From Evernia prunastri (Eukaryota > Ascomycota > Lecanoromycetes > Lecanorales > Parmeliaceae), in assembly GCA_003184365.1 (NCBI GenBank), contig NKYR01000050.1, positions 124,001 through 188,000 on the forward strand: 64,000 bases of DNA, read 5' to 3'. Each line of letters begins with the position of its first letter. Positions within the stretch are counted from its first letter, which is position 1. The translations under genes and the position numbers were made by a program. The notes under the pieces were generated by a model. The model was not told where the DNA came from. It was given only the letters and a program-made list of their open reading frames with translations, and ran no database searches. Below are positions 41,854 to 52,920 of the stretch, in pieces.

Positions 41854-44085
41854 ATGGCTTCGCTTATTGGCAACGCAATCAATGAGCTTTTGAGTAGGAT
41901 GCCTTGCTCTTTCCAGAACGCTCGAATTTCGCTGACATTCGGACCTTGTACAGAACGACAGTCCGATGATGAAACAGATCCGGAGGATGGTGGTCAGTGA
42001 TCCCCCCGCATCGAGCCAACGAACGGATGGCTGACGGGGAGATTCTGCAGAGCCGGAAGCTGGACAGAAGGAAATATTCTCATCATGGGCACTGTTCATT
42101 CTGATCATGCTGCTCATACTGGCTCTATTTGCTAGTTATATGCTACAGCACAAGAAGATACAAGCAGTACACGAAACAGTCATCTCAATCTTCGCTGGTG
42201 GGGCTCTCTCTGCGGAAAATGGTTTGAAGAGATGTGTCAGCTGAATAGATATAGGCATGGGCGCCGGTTTGGTCATAAAGTTGACCGAGGGGACCTTCAT
42301 CCAAAACACCGTCAGCTTTGACTACCAATTCTTCTTCAACCTACTCCTCCCTCCGATTATCCTAGCCTCTGGATACGAACTACATCAAGCAAACTTTTTC
42401 CGCAATATTGGCACTATCTTGACATTTGCGTTTGCGGGAACTTTCATATCAGCTATTGTGCTAGGCTTGTTTCTGTGGCTGTGGACACGGATACCTCTTG
42501 ATGGCTTCAAAATCTCTCTCGTGGAGGCAATATCCGTAGGGGCAACGTTATCTGCTACGGACCCTGTCACGATCCTTGCAATCTTCAATACGTATAAGGT
42601 GGACCCAAAGCTTTATACCGTGATTTTCGGAGAGTCAATCTTGAATGATGCAATCGCAATTGTCATCTTCGATACAGCTCAGAGATACAAACCGGACGGC
42701 AACAGAGGTGGCTCTTTGACCATCGCCAGTTTCTTCGAGGCTATTGGGATCTTCTTCTTGGTCTTTTTCGGCAGTCTCATCATTGGAATTATCGTTGGCA
42801 TTGGGACCGCGCTCCTACTAAAATTCACCCTTGTTCGCCGGTTTCCCAAAATTGAGAGCTGTCTGATCATCCTGATCGCATACGCAAGCTACTTCTTCGC
42901 GAACGGAGCAATGATGTCAGGTCTGTGCAGGCTACTCACATAGATGGTTGTTTCAGAAGACAACGCTAATTTTCTGCAGGCATTGTCAGTCTGCTATTTT
43001 GTGGCATTACCTTGAAACATTACGCCTACTACAATATGTCTCGACGTACACAGTTGACTACGAAATACATGTTTTCAGCACTTGCACAACTGTCAGAAAA
43101 CTTCATCTTCATCTATCTCGGTCTTACTTTGTTTACGGACACGACACTATACTTCAAGCCTTTATTTATTCTCATTGCCATCATCGGTATATGCGCGGCA
43201 CGGTGGTGTGCGGTATTTCCTCTTTCGAGAGCCATCAATTGGTTCATTCGCTACCGCGCAAAACGCAGAGGGAAAGATGTGGCCGATGAGCTCCCCTATT
43301 CGTATCAGGTAATGCTTTTCTGGGCTGGACTACGTGGTGCTGTCGGCGTGGCCTTGGCTGCTGGTTTAACTGGAGCCAATGGTCCCACTCTACAGGCTAC
43401 GGTTCTCGTGGTGGTTGTCCTCACGGTCATCATATTTGGCGGCACTACCGCCCGCATGCTCGAAATCATGGGCATTCGGACTGGCGTGGTCGAAGAGATT
43501 GACTCCGACGACGAATTCGACATCGAAACAGCTACGAATGGAACCTACTACAAGAGTGCGGGCAACGCAGTGGGCTACCTGCCACAGCCACGGAAAGGCA
43601 ACGGTGTTCCAAGCGATAGAAATGGTCTCCGCGGTAAAGGAGGTGCGGAGTCCGGATATAGTAGTGGGACACCCAGCGTCAGCCCTCCGAATAGACCAAC
43701 ATCCCGTAATAACTCTACAGTCGGTCAGCGGGAGAGAGAAGCCGAGTTAGCGCGTCAGTCTCTACTGGCGCGAGGAGACAGTTTGCCGAGCGAGGATGAA
43801 GACTTGTATTCTGATAGTGACCTTCCGCCAGCAGCTAGGACTCGGCCACCAAGAAAGAAGTTGTCTCCGACTAGGGGTGACCCTCGGGCAACAACAGCAG
43901 GATCATCTCATGCGGCAACGAATCATCCTCCAAGCGGTGATGTGCATCTGAGTGCCAGCGGGGCAATCAGTCAGCTCTTTTCTGGCACATCAGAAGAACA
44001 AGCGGCGTGGTTCACACAGCTTGACGAAGGGTTCATCAAGCCTAAACTGCTCCTGGATCAAAATCGGAAGGGGGGCGGCGTTTAG
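41854..44085 (+). CDS. NHX1: Endosomal/vacuolar Na+(K+)/H+ exchanger, NHX1 type
   Basis: Five exons (41854-41893, 41954-41989, 42051-42197, 42255-42920, 42980-44085) give 664 residues. The short N-terminus is followed by helix 1 (FSSWALFILIMLLILALFASYML). The amiloride-site segment reads FFFNLLLPPIILASGYEL. Family motifs are EAISVGATLSATDPVT, IFGESILNDAIAIVIFD (transport Asp/Glu), LTTKYMFSALAQLSENFIFIYLG and FWAGLRGAVGVALA. About 12 helices end near residue 465; the 200-residue cytosolic tail is Ser/Arg-rich, with an acidic cluster (EDEDLYSDSD) and a conserved end (GFIKPKLLLD). It exchanges cytosolic cations for lumenal protons in late endosome and vacuole. The first two coding exons are only 40 and 36 bases, so the N-terminal model is less certain than the rest. 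Confidence 0.93.
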
Positions 44086-45313
44086 GAATTGATTCGGGAT
44101 GGAAGAGTCAGGCGTTGATACCACATGATGGCATGTATTAAGGTAGTTCAGTAGCCTGAAAAGGGCCTCCCTTGACATTGCTTCGTTGTAGAACTCATCA
44201 ACGTCATTATTACATACTTTAGAATATTGCTGTAAGGAAAGCTTTGGCGGCCTTGACCAAAGGGCAAAGGTAAAAAGTCGAGAATTTGAGGATGAGAAGA
44301 GCATATTTGCCGACAAACGGCAAATTTTCATTGAAGTATGGAGTCAAATGTGACTACTGTACGAGGTGAAGTATTGATAAGGCCGAAGACATCCGTGCAT
44401 ATACTGTATGCTATAAGTTATGCGTGGTAGGACAGGCAAAGCGGCAGCGAGGGGCAATTTATTTATTTAGGTGAGATGCAGGCCACATCTAGTTGGTGCA
44501 ATAATATCAATGAACGGTGAAATAAAAGAATTAAATAAATGGAGGAAAGCGAGGCGGCGGAGCTAAGGGAAAAGGACAAGGCTCAGTAATAATAAGGTAA
44601 GGTAAGTAATAATAATGAATTCGATCAAGGGCACGTACTACTACTATGACTACTACTCAGCTTGCCCCCGTGAAACAAGCATGCGCCCGCTGGGATAAGG
44701 ATACGTTGAAATGGAACATTCAAGCATTCCAACGGTAATCAGTCATCATCAAGGGAAAATATAAAAAAAAATTAAATAGACCAAAATATATATTTTCAAT
44801 CCATACGAGAAGAAGAGAGAGAAAAAAAAAAAAGAAAAATCAAAAATCCATACGTAGTAGTGTGTAGCTTGCAAAAAAATATCCCGTAGAAAGTACTCCG
44901 CCAAAGGAAAGCTTCCACTCAGATGGGTAGGCAATAATAATCTTGCTCGCGTTTGGCTGCGATTGACGCTTCCCAGGAGGCCGACCAACACCATCACAAA
45001 ATGGAACGCCATCCTTCCGGCAATAATCTCTTCCACATCATTCCCCCCTCCAAATCTTCCCAGCACCACGATCAAACACCTCGCCGTCGTCGTCCTGCCA
45101 GACCCAGAATCATCAAATAATATCCCACCCCCCTTGTTCACTCACCCGCACCCGCGCCCTACCTGAGAACAATAAGATCTGCGCCTGATCTGGCTTCATT
45201 GATGACTACTCTCGCCCACAATCCCAACCTTTTGGATAGCCTCATCGCCTATCCCAATCCATCCTCGACACCATGCTCGTCTGCCATTCCCTCATCAGAG
45301 CTCTCTTGACTGA
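44086..45313. other. Intergenic, AT-rich then C/T-rich leader of INO80
   Basis: 44440-44840 is AT-rich with AATAAT and GGTAAG repeats and an A14-type run near 44822. From about 44990 the sequence becomes C-rich, typical of a leader for the next gene. No gene supported. Confidence 0.5.
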
Positions 45314-48300
45314 ATGACGCCCCGGACGATACGCCAAGGAGATCACCCATCTGCCTTGGCTGCTGCAAGATTAGACACAATGCACTCTCCTCCAGCTCCA
45401 GTGACGCGGAGACATCCCGAGGAAGATGATCGTCGGCGAAGAGATTATCATCCACAGTCACCAACCCACAGTCATCCCTACTCACCCGTCAACGGAACAC
45501 ATCCTCCTTCACCCTTCCGCCAATACTCCTCTCGACCCACCACCTCGGCAACCATGTCACAACAACCTCCCGCCATCAGCCCACGCCTAGGTCCTCCGCC
45601 TTCTCCCAAGACGAATGGCTCTTCACAAAACGGCTTGGCCTATTCCCATAGAGAATCTGACGGCTCTACACGCTACGACCCATTGTCGGAACATCGTGAA
45701 ATGCCAAGTAGAAAACAATCACAATACAATACACGCTCGCCGGGTCAGGTAAGTCTAGGCCCTTTCGGCAGTCGAGCGTTTGCAGCGTTCTATGTGGCTG
45801 ACTGCCAATGTGTTATAGACTCGAGAACCTCATTCATACTCAAGCCAGTACGCGGACCCAAAAGTTTCTCCGATGACATACACCTCCCCGACTAGTCACT
45901 TCTCGCAGCGCTCGCCAACATTACCGTCATCCCATGCACACCCATCAAGCAGACATAGCTCCATCCCACAATCACCTGCAAGAAGCGCTCTCGGTTCCCC
46001 GATACATCCGCAAAGCGGCTTCAACTATACCTCGCGAATGAATGGCTCCATAGACCGACCATCTTCCCAAGGAACTATCGATGAAGACGATGGTCATATC
46101 CGCGCAAAGGAAGAGCCAAAGGCTACGAGGACCGAAAATCCGATGTCCTTCTCCAGCATCCTCTCAAACAATGTTCCTGATCCCCCCAAATCTGCTCCGC
46201 AGTCGACGCCTGCCCCAAAGCCGTTAAAAAATTCTTTGAATACCTCGAACGGAGACGTTAAACCACCACGGACAGCACCGAGAAAGTCTGCCCCGAAACG
46301 CGCTACTTCACCAAAAGGCTATCCACCCCCAACGAAGCATGTTCTCAAACCTGAACCTCAACTTCTCCCTCCTGCAAAGAGCTTAGGTAGCAGCAAGCTG
46401 AAGTCTGGCCCAACGACTTCAGATAAAGAGAACGAAAAAGTCAAGAAAGAAATGGCAAAGATAGATGCAACGCCGCTTAGTCCTATTGAGTTACCACAGT
46501 ATGAGGCCGAAAAGCAAAAGCATGCCAAATCTTCACAGAAGCGACAGCGGGATGTTGAGAATGGCGAGGAAGTTAAGCGCAAGGTATGTTGGCCAATCCT
46601 CTACCTCGCTGTTCCGTTCAAGCTGACACAAGTCTTAGCGCCGTCGCACCGCAGCATCCAGGACGATTTCGCTCCAATTAGGTACGTACGCGGATTACGG
46701 TAAAGAACGATTTAGACAAATCAACGAAGCTGCAGCTCTGGAAGAGGTTCAACGCAAAGAGGTCCAGGACGAAAAGGAGCGCAAGAAGGATATGCAACGC
46801 AAGCGCCGACGCGAGAAGACCATACAGCAGCAGACCCAGTTGCAGAAAGAGGCGCTCGAGAAAGTCAAGATGGCCGATGATGAAGCTGAGCGAGAAAGAT
46901 TCATGAGAGACGCACAGAAGGCGGAGAAGAAAGCGAAAACCACCAAGAGAATTTTGGAACGGGGTGACGTACCGGAAGAAATTCGTGAAGTCACACCAAT
47001 GGCACCGAATCTTGAGGGTGGCACCATGAGCACATTCCAGAGCGCTAGCCACCTTTCGCCCGAGCCACCACGGAAGAAGATCAAAGGTCCTTCAATACGG
47101 CCGAAGAAATCGAAAGAGAAGAAGCAGGCTGAGAAGGATGCGGCTGAGCATGGCTGGGCTTTGCAGGAGAGGGAACGGGACGACTTAGTTTTGATTGCCC
47201 CGAAAGAAGAGAACCGAAGAGATACCTACCCAAGAGGGACAAAAGAGGTTCGGCCTAAGGAGGTTCCAAAAGATGCTTCTCCGGCTACGTCAACGTTAAC
47301 AAATTACGACTCAAAAGGTTTCCAGCAGGTCTATGATTCAATATGGAAAGACATTGCGCGGAAGGATGTACCCAAGGTTAGCAGAATCAAGGACACCTCA
47401 CTGTCGATAAAGCAATCCAATCTGCGAAAGACAGCACAGTTGGCAGCAAAGGAGGCTCGGAGATGGCAGCTACGGACCAATAAAGGCACCAAGGATGTGC
47501 AAGCACGAGCCAAGAGAAGCATGCGAGAGATGATGTCCTTCTGGAAACGCAACGAGAGAGCAGAACGAGACCTACGAAAAGTCGCTGAGAAGCAAGAGCA
47601 AGAAAATGCAAAGAAGCTAGAAGCAGATCGTGAATCTAATAGGCAAAAGCGCAAGCTCAACTTCTTGATCTCGCAGACGGAACTATATTCACATTTCATT
47701 GGTCGCAAAATCAAGACTGATGAGGTGGAGCGATCAACAGACAGTGCAGATGTCAGTGTGTCCAAGGACAATATTCAACCGGGCAAGGCAGATGCTCATG
47801 CAATCACACTGCCCGACAGTGTAGCTCAGGTTGGCACCAAAGTCACCAATTTTGAGGATCTCGACTTTGATGCGGAGGATGAGACCGCTCTTCGGCAAGC
47901 TGCAATGGCGAATGCGCAGAATGCCGTCCAGGAAGCTCAAAACAAAGCTCGAGCTTTCAACGGCGATGATAACAAGATGGCCCAATTCGACGATGGCGAG
48001 ATGAATTTCCAGAATCCCACTGGGCTTGGCGACATTGATGTTGCTCAGCCCAAGATGCTGAACGCCCAGTTGAAGGAATACCAGCTCAAGGGGCTCAATT
48101 GGCTGGTCAATCTGTACGAACAGGGTATCAACGGGATCCTGGCAGATGAGATGGGTCTTGGGAAGACTGTGCAATCAATATCGGTGATGGCTTACCTCGC
48201 TGAGAAGCACAACATCTGGGGGCCCTTTCTTGTCATTGCACCTTCGTCCACATTGCACAACTGGCAACAAGAAATAACGCGCTTCGTTCCAAATCTGAAG

Positions 48301-50703
48301 TGCCTGCCTTATTGGGGAAATGCGAAGGATCGAAAAGTCCTGCGAAAGTTCTGGGATCGGAAGCACATCACCTATACCAAAGACTCGTCTTTCCATGTTC
48401 TCATTACCTCATATCAGCTGGTCGTGCAAGACACTCAGTACTTTTCAAAAATTCGGTGGCAGTACATGATCCTGGACGAGGCTCAAGCTATCAAATCCTC
48501 GCAGAGCTCAAGATGGAAGAGCTTACTGGGGTTTGCTTGCCGAAATCGCCTACTATTGACTGGGACACCAATTCAAAACAACATGCAGGAGCTTTGGGCT
48601 CTGCTGCATTTTATCATGCCCAGTCTTTTCGATTCACATGATGAATTCAGCGACTGGTTTTCAAAAGACATTGAGAGTCACGCTCAGAGCAATACCAAGC
48701 TCAACGAGGACCAGCTCAAGCGACTACACATGATACTCAAGCCGTTCATGTTGCGGCGTATCAAGAAGCACGTCCAGAAGGAGTTGGGCGACAAAATTGA
48801 AGAGGACGTCTTCTGTGACCTGACGTACCGTCAACGCGCATACTATGGCAATCTCCGTAATCGCATCAGCATCATGGATCTCATCGAAAAGGCTGCAGTT
48901 GGTGATGACCAAGATACAGCAACTTTGATGAATCTAGTTATGCAGTTCAGAAAGGTGTGCAATCATCCTGACTTATTCGAAAGAGCCGATACAAATTCAC
49001 CGCTGTCTTTGGCACATTTTGCGGAATGTGCTTCATTTATGAGAGAGGGCAACAATGTCAATGTCGGCTACTCTACGAGAAATTTGATCGAATACGATCT
49101 TCCGCGACTGCTTTGCAGTCCGGAAGCGAGACTCGATGTGGCAGGCCCTAACAGCTCAAAAGCCGGTTTCAGAGGCAAGTACTTGACCGAATTGATGAAT
49201 ATCTGGACGCCGGAGAACATCCAAAAGAGCTTATCGGACAGTGCCGCTTTCTCCTGGATGCGGTTCGCCGACACATCAGCAAGCGAAGCATATAAAGCCT
49301 CCCACCAAGGTGTAGCGGAACGAGCCATCCAGCTTGCCGGAAATGCTTCTCGTCTTGCGCGTTACAATGTCGTATATGATGAAAATGAGGATACGAACTA
49401 CACTCCTGCCCATGCTCTCTTCAATATCGTGGAGCGCAACGATCGCCGTCCGCTTTGTAACATCACTGCAGAGAATTGCTTGCACAATCTCTTCAACATT
49501 TCTAAGAGCACGTTCGAAAATCAGGGTTTGAATGCGATCGAGCAGTGTGCCAGACCTGGGGCTTCAGCACCACCAATCCAGATCTCTTGTTCAGATCAGG
49601 AAGCGCGCGTTCAGAAGGAAAACACTATCTTCAATGTACCTCTGCGAAAGGCCCTGTACGGAGTATCGGAGAAAGACGAAGCTGCACTGCTCGAGGCCAA
49701 GGTTGATCCAGTTAGATACCCAGTCGCCGGTCTTCTTCCGCAGCCGCTCTCACAGAAATCTCGATTCACAAACATTCACGTGCCTTCAATGCGGCGTTTC
49801 GTCACGGACTCAGGCAAGCTTGCGAAACTTGACCAGCTTCTTCGCCAGCTAAAGAACGGTGGTCACCGCGTGCTGCTTTATTTCCAAATGACTCGAATGA
49901 TCGATCTCATGGAGGAGTACCTCACCTACCGCAACTATAAATATCTCCGGCTCGACGGCTCGACTAAGCTCGAAGACCGAAGAGACACAGTTGCCGACTT
50001 CCAAACAAAACCCGAAATCTTCGTCTTCCTACTCTCTACTCGTGCTGGTGGTCTAGGTATCAATCTGACCGCCGCCGACACCGTAATCTTCTACGACTCC
50101 GACTGGAATCCTACCATCGATTCCCAAGCCATGGATCGCGCTCATCGTCTCGGACAGACCAAGCAGGTGACAGTCTACCGCATGATTACTCGGGGTACCA
50201 TCGAGGAGCGAATTCGCAAGCGAGCCTTGCAAAAGGAAGAGGTCCAGCGTGTCGTCATCTCCGGCGGCGGCGGTGCAGGTGTGGATTTCAACACCCGAAG
50301 CAAAGATAACCGAAATAAGGATATCGCGCTCTGGCTTGCGGATGACGATGAAGCTGAGCTGATTGAGAAAAAGGAACAGGAGATTGCAGCGAAGAGCGAG
50401 GAGCAGGCCAAGAAGGGTGGGAGGAAGAAGACCGGGGGTAGGAAGAAGGACGTCAGTTTGGATGACATGTATCACGAAGGCAAGACCCCGCTCACATCCA
50501 TCAATGGTGATGGACATCCTGTACTGACTGTGACCGCTGCAACAGGCGAAGGACATTTCGACGACGGCAGCAACAAACCTTCTGGCGCGGCGACGCCGAT
50601 GGAAGTGGCCGAACCCGCCGCGCCGGGGAAGAGGAAGGGGATCAGCAAAAAGGCCAAGACGGCGAAGCAGAGACTTGCCATCGCCGACGGCAGCGGAGCT
50701 TGA
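45314..50703 (+). CDS. INO80: INO80 chromatin-remodelling ATPase
   Basis: Exons 45314-45748, 45819-46583 and 46639-50703 encode 1754 residues, normal for filamentous fungi. The N-terminal 450 residues are Pro/Ser-rich and disordered. A charged coiled-coil stretch and the DBINO domain (about 600-760: QVYDSIWKDIARKDVPKV, ARRWQLRTNKGTKD) follow. The SNF2 ATPase begins near 860: NGILADEMGLGKTVQS (Walker A, about 900), ILDEAQAIKSS (DEAQ box, about 1012) and LLLTGTPIQNN. A long insertion of about 270 residues between the two lobes is diagnostic of INO80. Lobe 2 has YLRLDGSTKLEDRR, STRAGGLGINLTAADTV and QAMDRAHRLGQTKQV. It slides and spaces nucleosomes and is implicated in H2A.Z dynamics and repair. 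The C-terminus is Lys-rich. The first ATG used (45314) and one at 45380 are both plausible. Confidence 0.96.
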
Positions 50704-51306
50704 AGGGAACGTGACGTGTAAGCTTAGGAAACGGGAGTCAAGAGGTGAAAAAACGGTAAGAAGGGACTTCCCAAATGGAACGGACGGACGGACGGACGGA
50801 TCGGATCGAATTGAATTGAATTGGCTGATGGATTGAGGAATGCTGCGGGCCAGCTCAGGGGCGGAATTTCTTGTCATGCACGCCTTTTGTAATGTAGATT
50901 GCATGTGGAGCATCGATGCGTTTCTCGAGTGAGTGCATTGCTGGAATAAGAGAGGATAGGGAATAGGGCGATTATTAGGGCATAGAGAGGCTATATACAA
51001 CATGCTTTTGCATCTAATAGAAAGATGTTGCTGCTTGCTAGTTGCTGACCCTTTTTTACTTAGTAAGCAATTAGTGCAGATTGACTGGTTTCCCTTTGGG
51101 AATCGGTGGAGAAAAATTGCAGTGGATCTGGAATTTGGTACTGCTATGCTATGTGCTTCCGCTCTCCCAATACCGAAGACCCAGTACTCCAAGGACTTGC
51201 ATTCAATGCGATCAAGCAAGCACCCAACCAACCAACAGTCACAAAACCCATGTACAAGAAGAAGCACACAAACACCCCCCCACACAGACCCTCTCACTCC
51301 CTCGCC
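50704..51306. other. Convergent 3' intergenic region
   Basis: 3' flanks of INO80 and the carboxypeptidase. A (GGAC)5 run lies at 50779-50800. Minus-strand frames that extend into INO80 are antisense shadows. Confidence 0.5.
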
Positions 51307-52920
51307 CTACGTCCCAGCCAGCGCCTGCTGCTTCATCGTCTGCTCAAACACCTGCAGCGCCAGCGCGGGCTGATAATACGGCACCTCGTGCCCGGCCCCG
51401 AACACCCTCAGGAAGCCGAGGTTGTCAACGGTCTTGAACGTGCCGCCCTCGGTGCCGGCGACGGTGTAAGGGGCCAGGGGCGCGGCGGCGAAGGCGGACT
51501 GGCCGGGGTAGGTGACCGCGTTGGCGGAGGAGAGGCCGCCGAACCAGTTGCAGATCCAGTCGGCGTCGCCGGCCCAGAGGACGACGCGGATGCCGCTCTG
51601 GACGACGGTGGAGAGGGTGGGGAGGAAGTTGCGGGCGTCTGTTTTTTGGGGGAAAGGGGGGGTTCGGTTGTTAGTGAGTGTTTTTAATGTGGGGGAGGAA
51701 GAGGAAGAAAGAAGGGGGCAGGGGGGCATACCGTCGCCGGTGGAGGCGAATTTGCTGTAGGGTGCGTTGGGGCACTCGGTGTAGGTTGCTTTGGCACCGA
51801 TGGCGCTGGTGACAGAGGGTTGGAGCAGGTAGCTTGAGTAGGTGGCCGGTGGGTATGGGTCATTGCTTGGCTCGCGGATGTCGTAGACGTCGAAGTCGTA
51901 TAGTGCGACCCCGCCGTTGGCTGAGGTGGAGCTGAGCGGACCTTCAATGTCGCCGTAGCAGGTGTTGTCGGCGTCCTCGCACGCTGTATTCGATCCCGTG
52001 GTTGAGGTGCATTTCGCGAGAAGGGGAGCACAGCTCTTTGCATTGGTGTTGGTGAACTGCGTGTGCTGGGCTGCCGTGATGATGGGCTTGTAGGTATTGT
52101 TGTAGGAGAAATCGACATAGGCTTGCTCTTGAATGGCGGCGTCGTACCAGCCGTTGTTGATACCCAGGGCTATGAGATCGACATTCTCTCCCTTCACGCT
52201 GCCGGCCTTGATGGCTGCATTCTGCGACTCGAAGTAACTAGCAAATTCAGGCCCGTAATGTCCTCCGTAGGATTCAGTGAATATCCCGAAGTCGCGACTC
52301 TCATATTGGGGAAATTGTGCGTAGAACGCCTGCAATAGCGTCCAGACGTAGGGAGCTGCGGTGACGGTGCTGGTAACAGAGTCCGTTCCGTAAGAGAACC
52401 CGGTTCCAATAGGCTGGTCAACGTAAAGCATGTTGGCGTAGGTATTGAAACTGTAGGGGTTGAGGGAGGGAGTGGATGCACCATTGACAAAGTGGCACGG
52501 TCCGTTCTCTTGAAACAGGCCAATCATTGAACTACAGCCAGGACCGCCGTTGAACCACGTTGCGAGAGGTGCTGTCGTGGGGCTATTTCGAGCTTCGAAG
52601 AACCAGAACCACCTATATAATGTCAGGAGACGAGCGGAAAAAAGGGAGGGACTCCGGATAGCATACATGTTCATGTTCGTGCCCACCGAGAGATAGCCCG
52701 AGTACTGGTTCACCCCTGGTGTAGTTTCGCAAATTCCCGAGTTAGTGACGAACTCAAGCTTGGCGCCAGTAGCAGCATGCTCAAAGACGGTGTAGTTATT
52801 GCCATCGCGTTCAACGAAGGACCGTTTGTCCTTGGCTTCCGAGTCACCGGGTAGAGGGGAGGCGAGGGCAAAGGAGCTCAGGGCAAGCGCAGCGGAGACG
52901 ACGTGGGTGGAGAAGCGCAT
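51307..52920 (-). CDS. Secreted serine carboxypeptidase, peptidase family S10
   Basis: Exons 52667-52920, 51732-52612 and 51307-51638 (introns 54 and 93 bases) encode 488 residues. The signal peptide is MRFSTHVVSAALALSSFALA; a short propeptide may follow. S10 hallmarks are WFNGGPGCSS (oxyanion hole, about residue 105), FTESYGGHYGP with the nucleophile Ser (about 197; the more usual Gly before Glu is Thr here), WAGDADWICNW with the catalytic Asp (about 397) and FGAGHEVPYYQP with the catalytic His (about 456). The first splice restores NMWFWFFEARN. It would release C-terminal residues from peptides, outside the cell or in an acidic compartment. Several N-glycosylation sequons (NYT, NNT) are present. 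It differs from vacuolar CPY by its short N-terminus and fits the extracellular fungal clade. Confidence 0.94.
   Translation of the reverse strand: MRFSTHVVSAALALSSFALASPLPGDSEAKDKRSFVERDGNNYTVFEHAATGAKLEFVTNSGICETTPGVNQYSGYLSVGTNMNMYAIRSPSLFSARLLTLYRWFWFFEARNSPTTAPLATWFNGGPGCSSMIGLFQENGPCHFVNGASTPSLNPYSFNTYANMLYVDQPIGTGFSYGTDSVTSTVTAAPYVWTLLQAFYAQFPQYESRDFGIFTESYGGHYGPEFASYFESQNAAIKAGSVKGENVDLIALGINNGWYDAAIQEQAYVDFSYNNTYKPIITAAQHTQFTNTNAKSCAPLLAKCTSTTGSNTACEDADNTCYGDIEGPLSSTSANGGVALYDFDVYDIREPSNDPYPPATYSSYLLQPSVTSAIGAKATYTECPNAPYSKFASTGDGMPPCPLLSSSSSPTLKTLTNNRTPPFPQKTDARNFLPTLSTVVQSGIRVVLWAGDADWICNWFGGLSSANAVTYPGQSAFAAAPLAPYTVAGTEGGTFKTVDNLGFLRVFGAGHEVPYYQPALALQVFEQTMKQQALAGT

Noticed and set aside
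50053..51297. 414-codon minus-strand frame
   Set aside because: Mostly antisense to the SNF2 lobe 2 and C-terminus of INO80, with no motif of its own.
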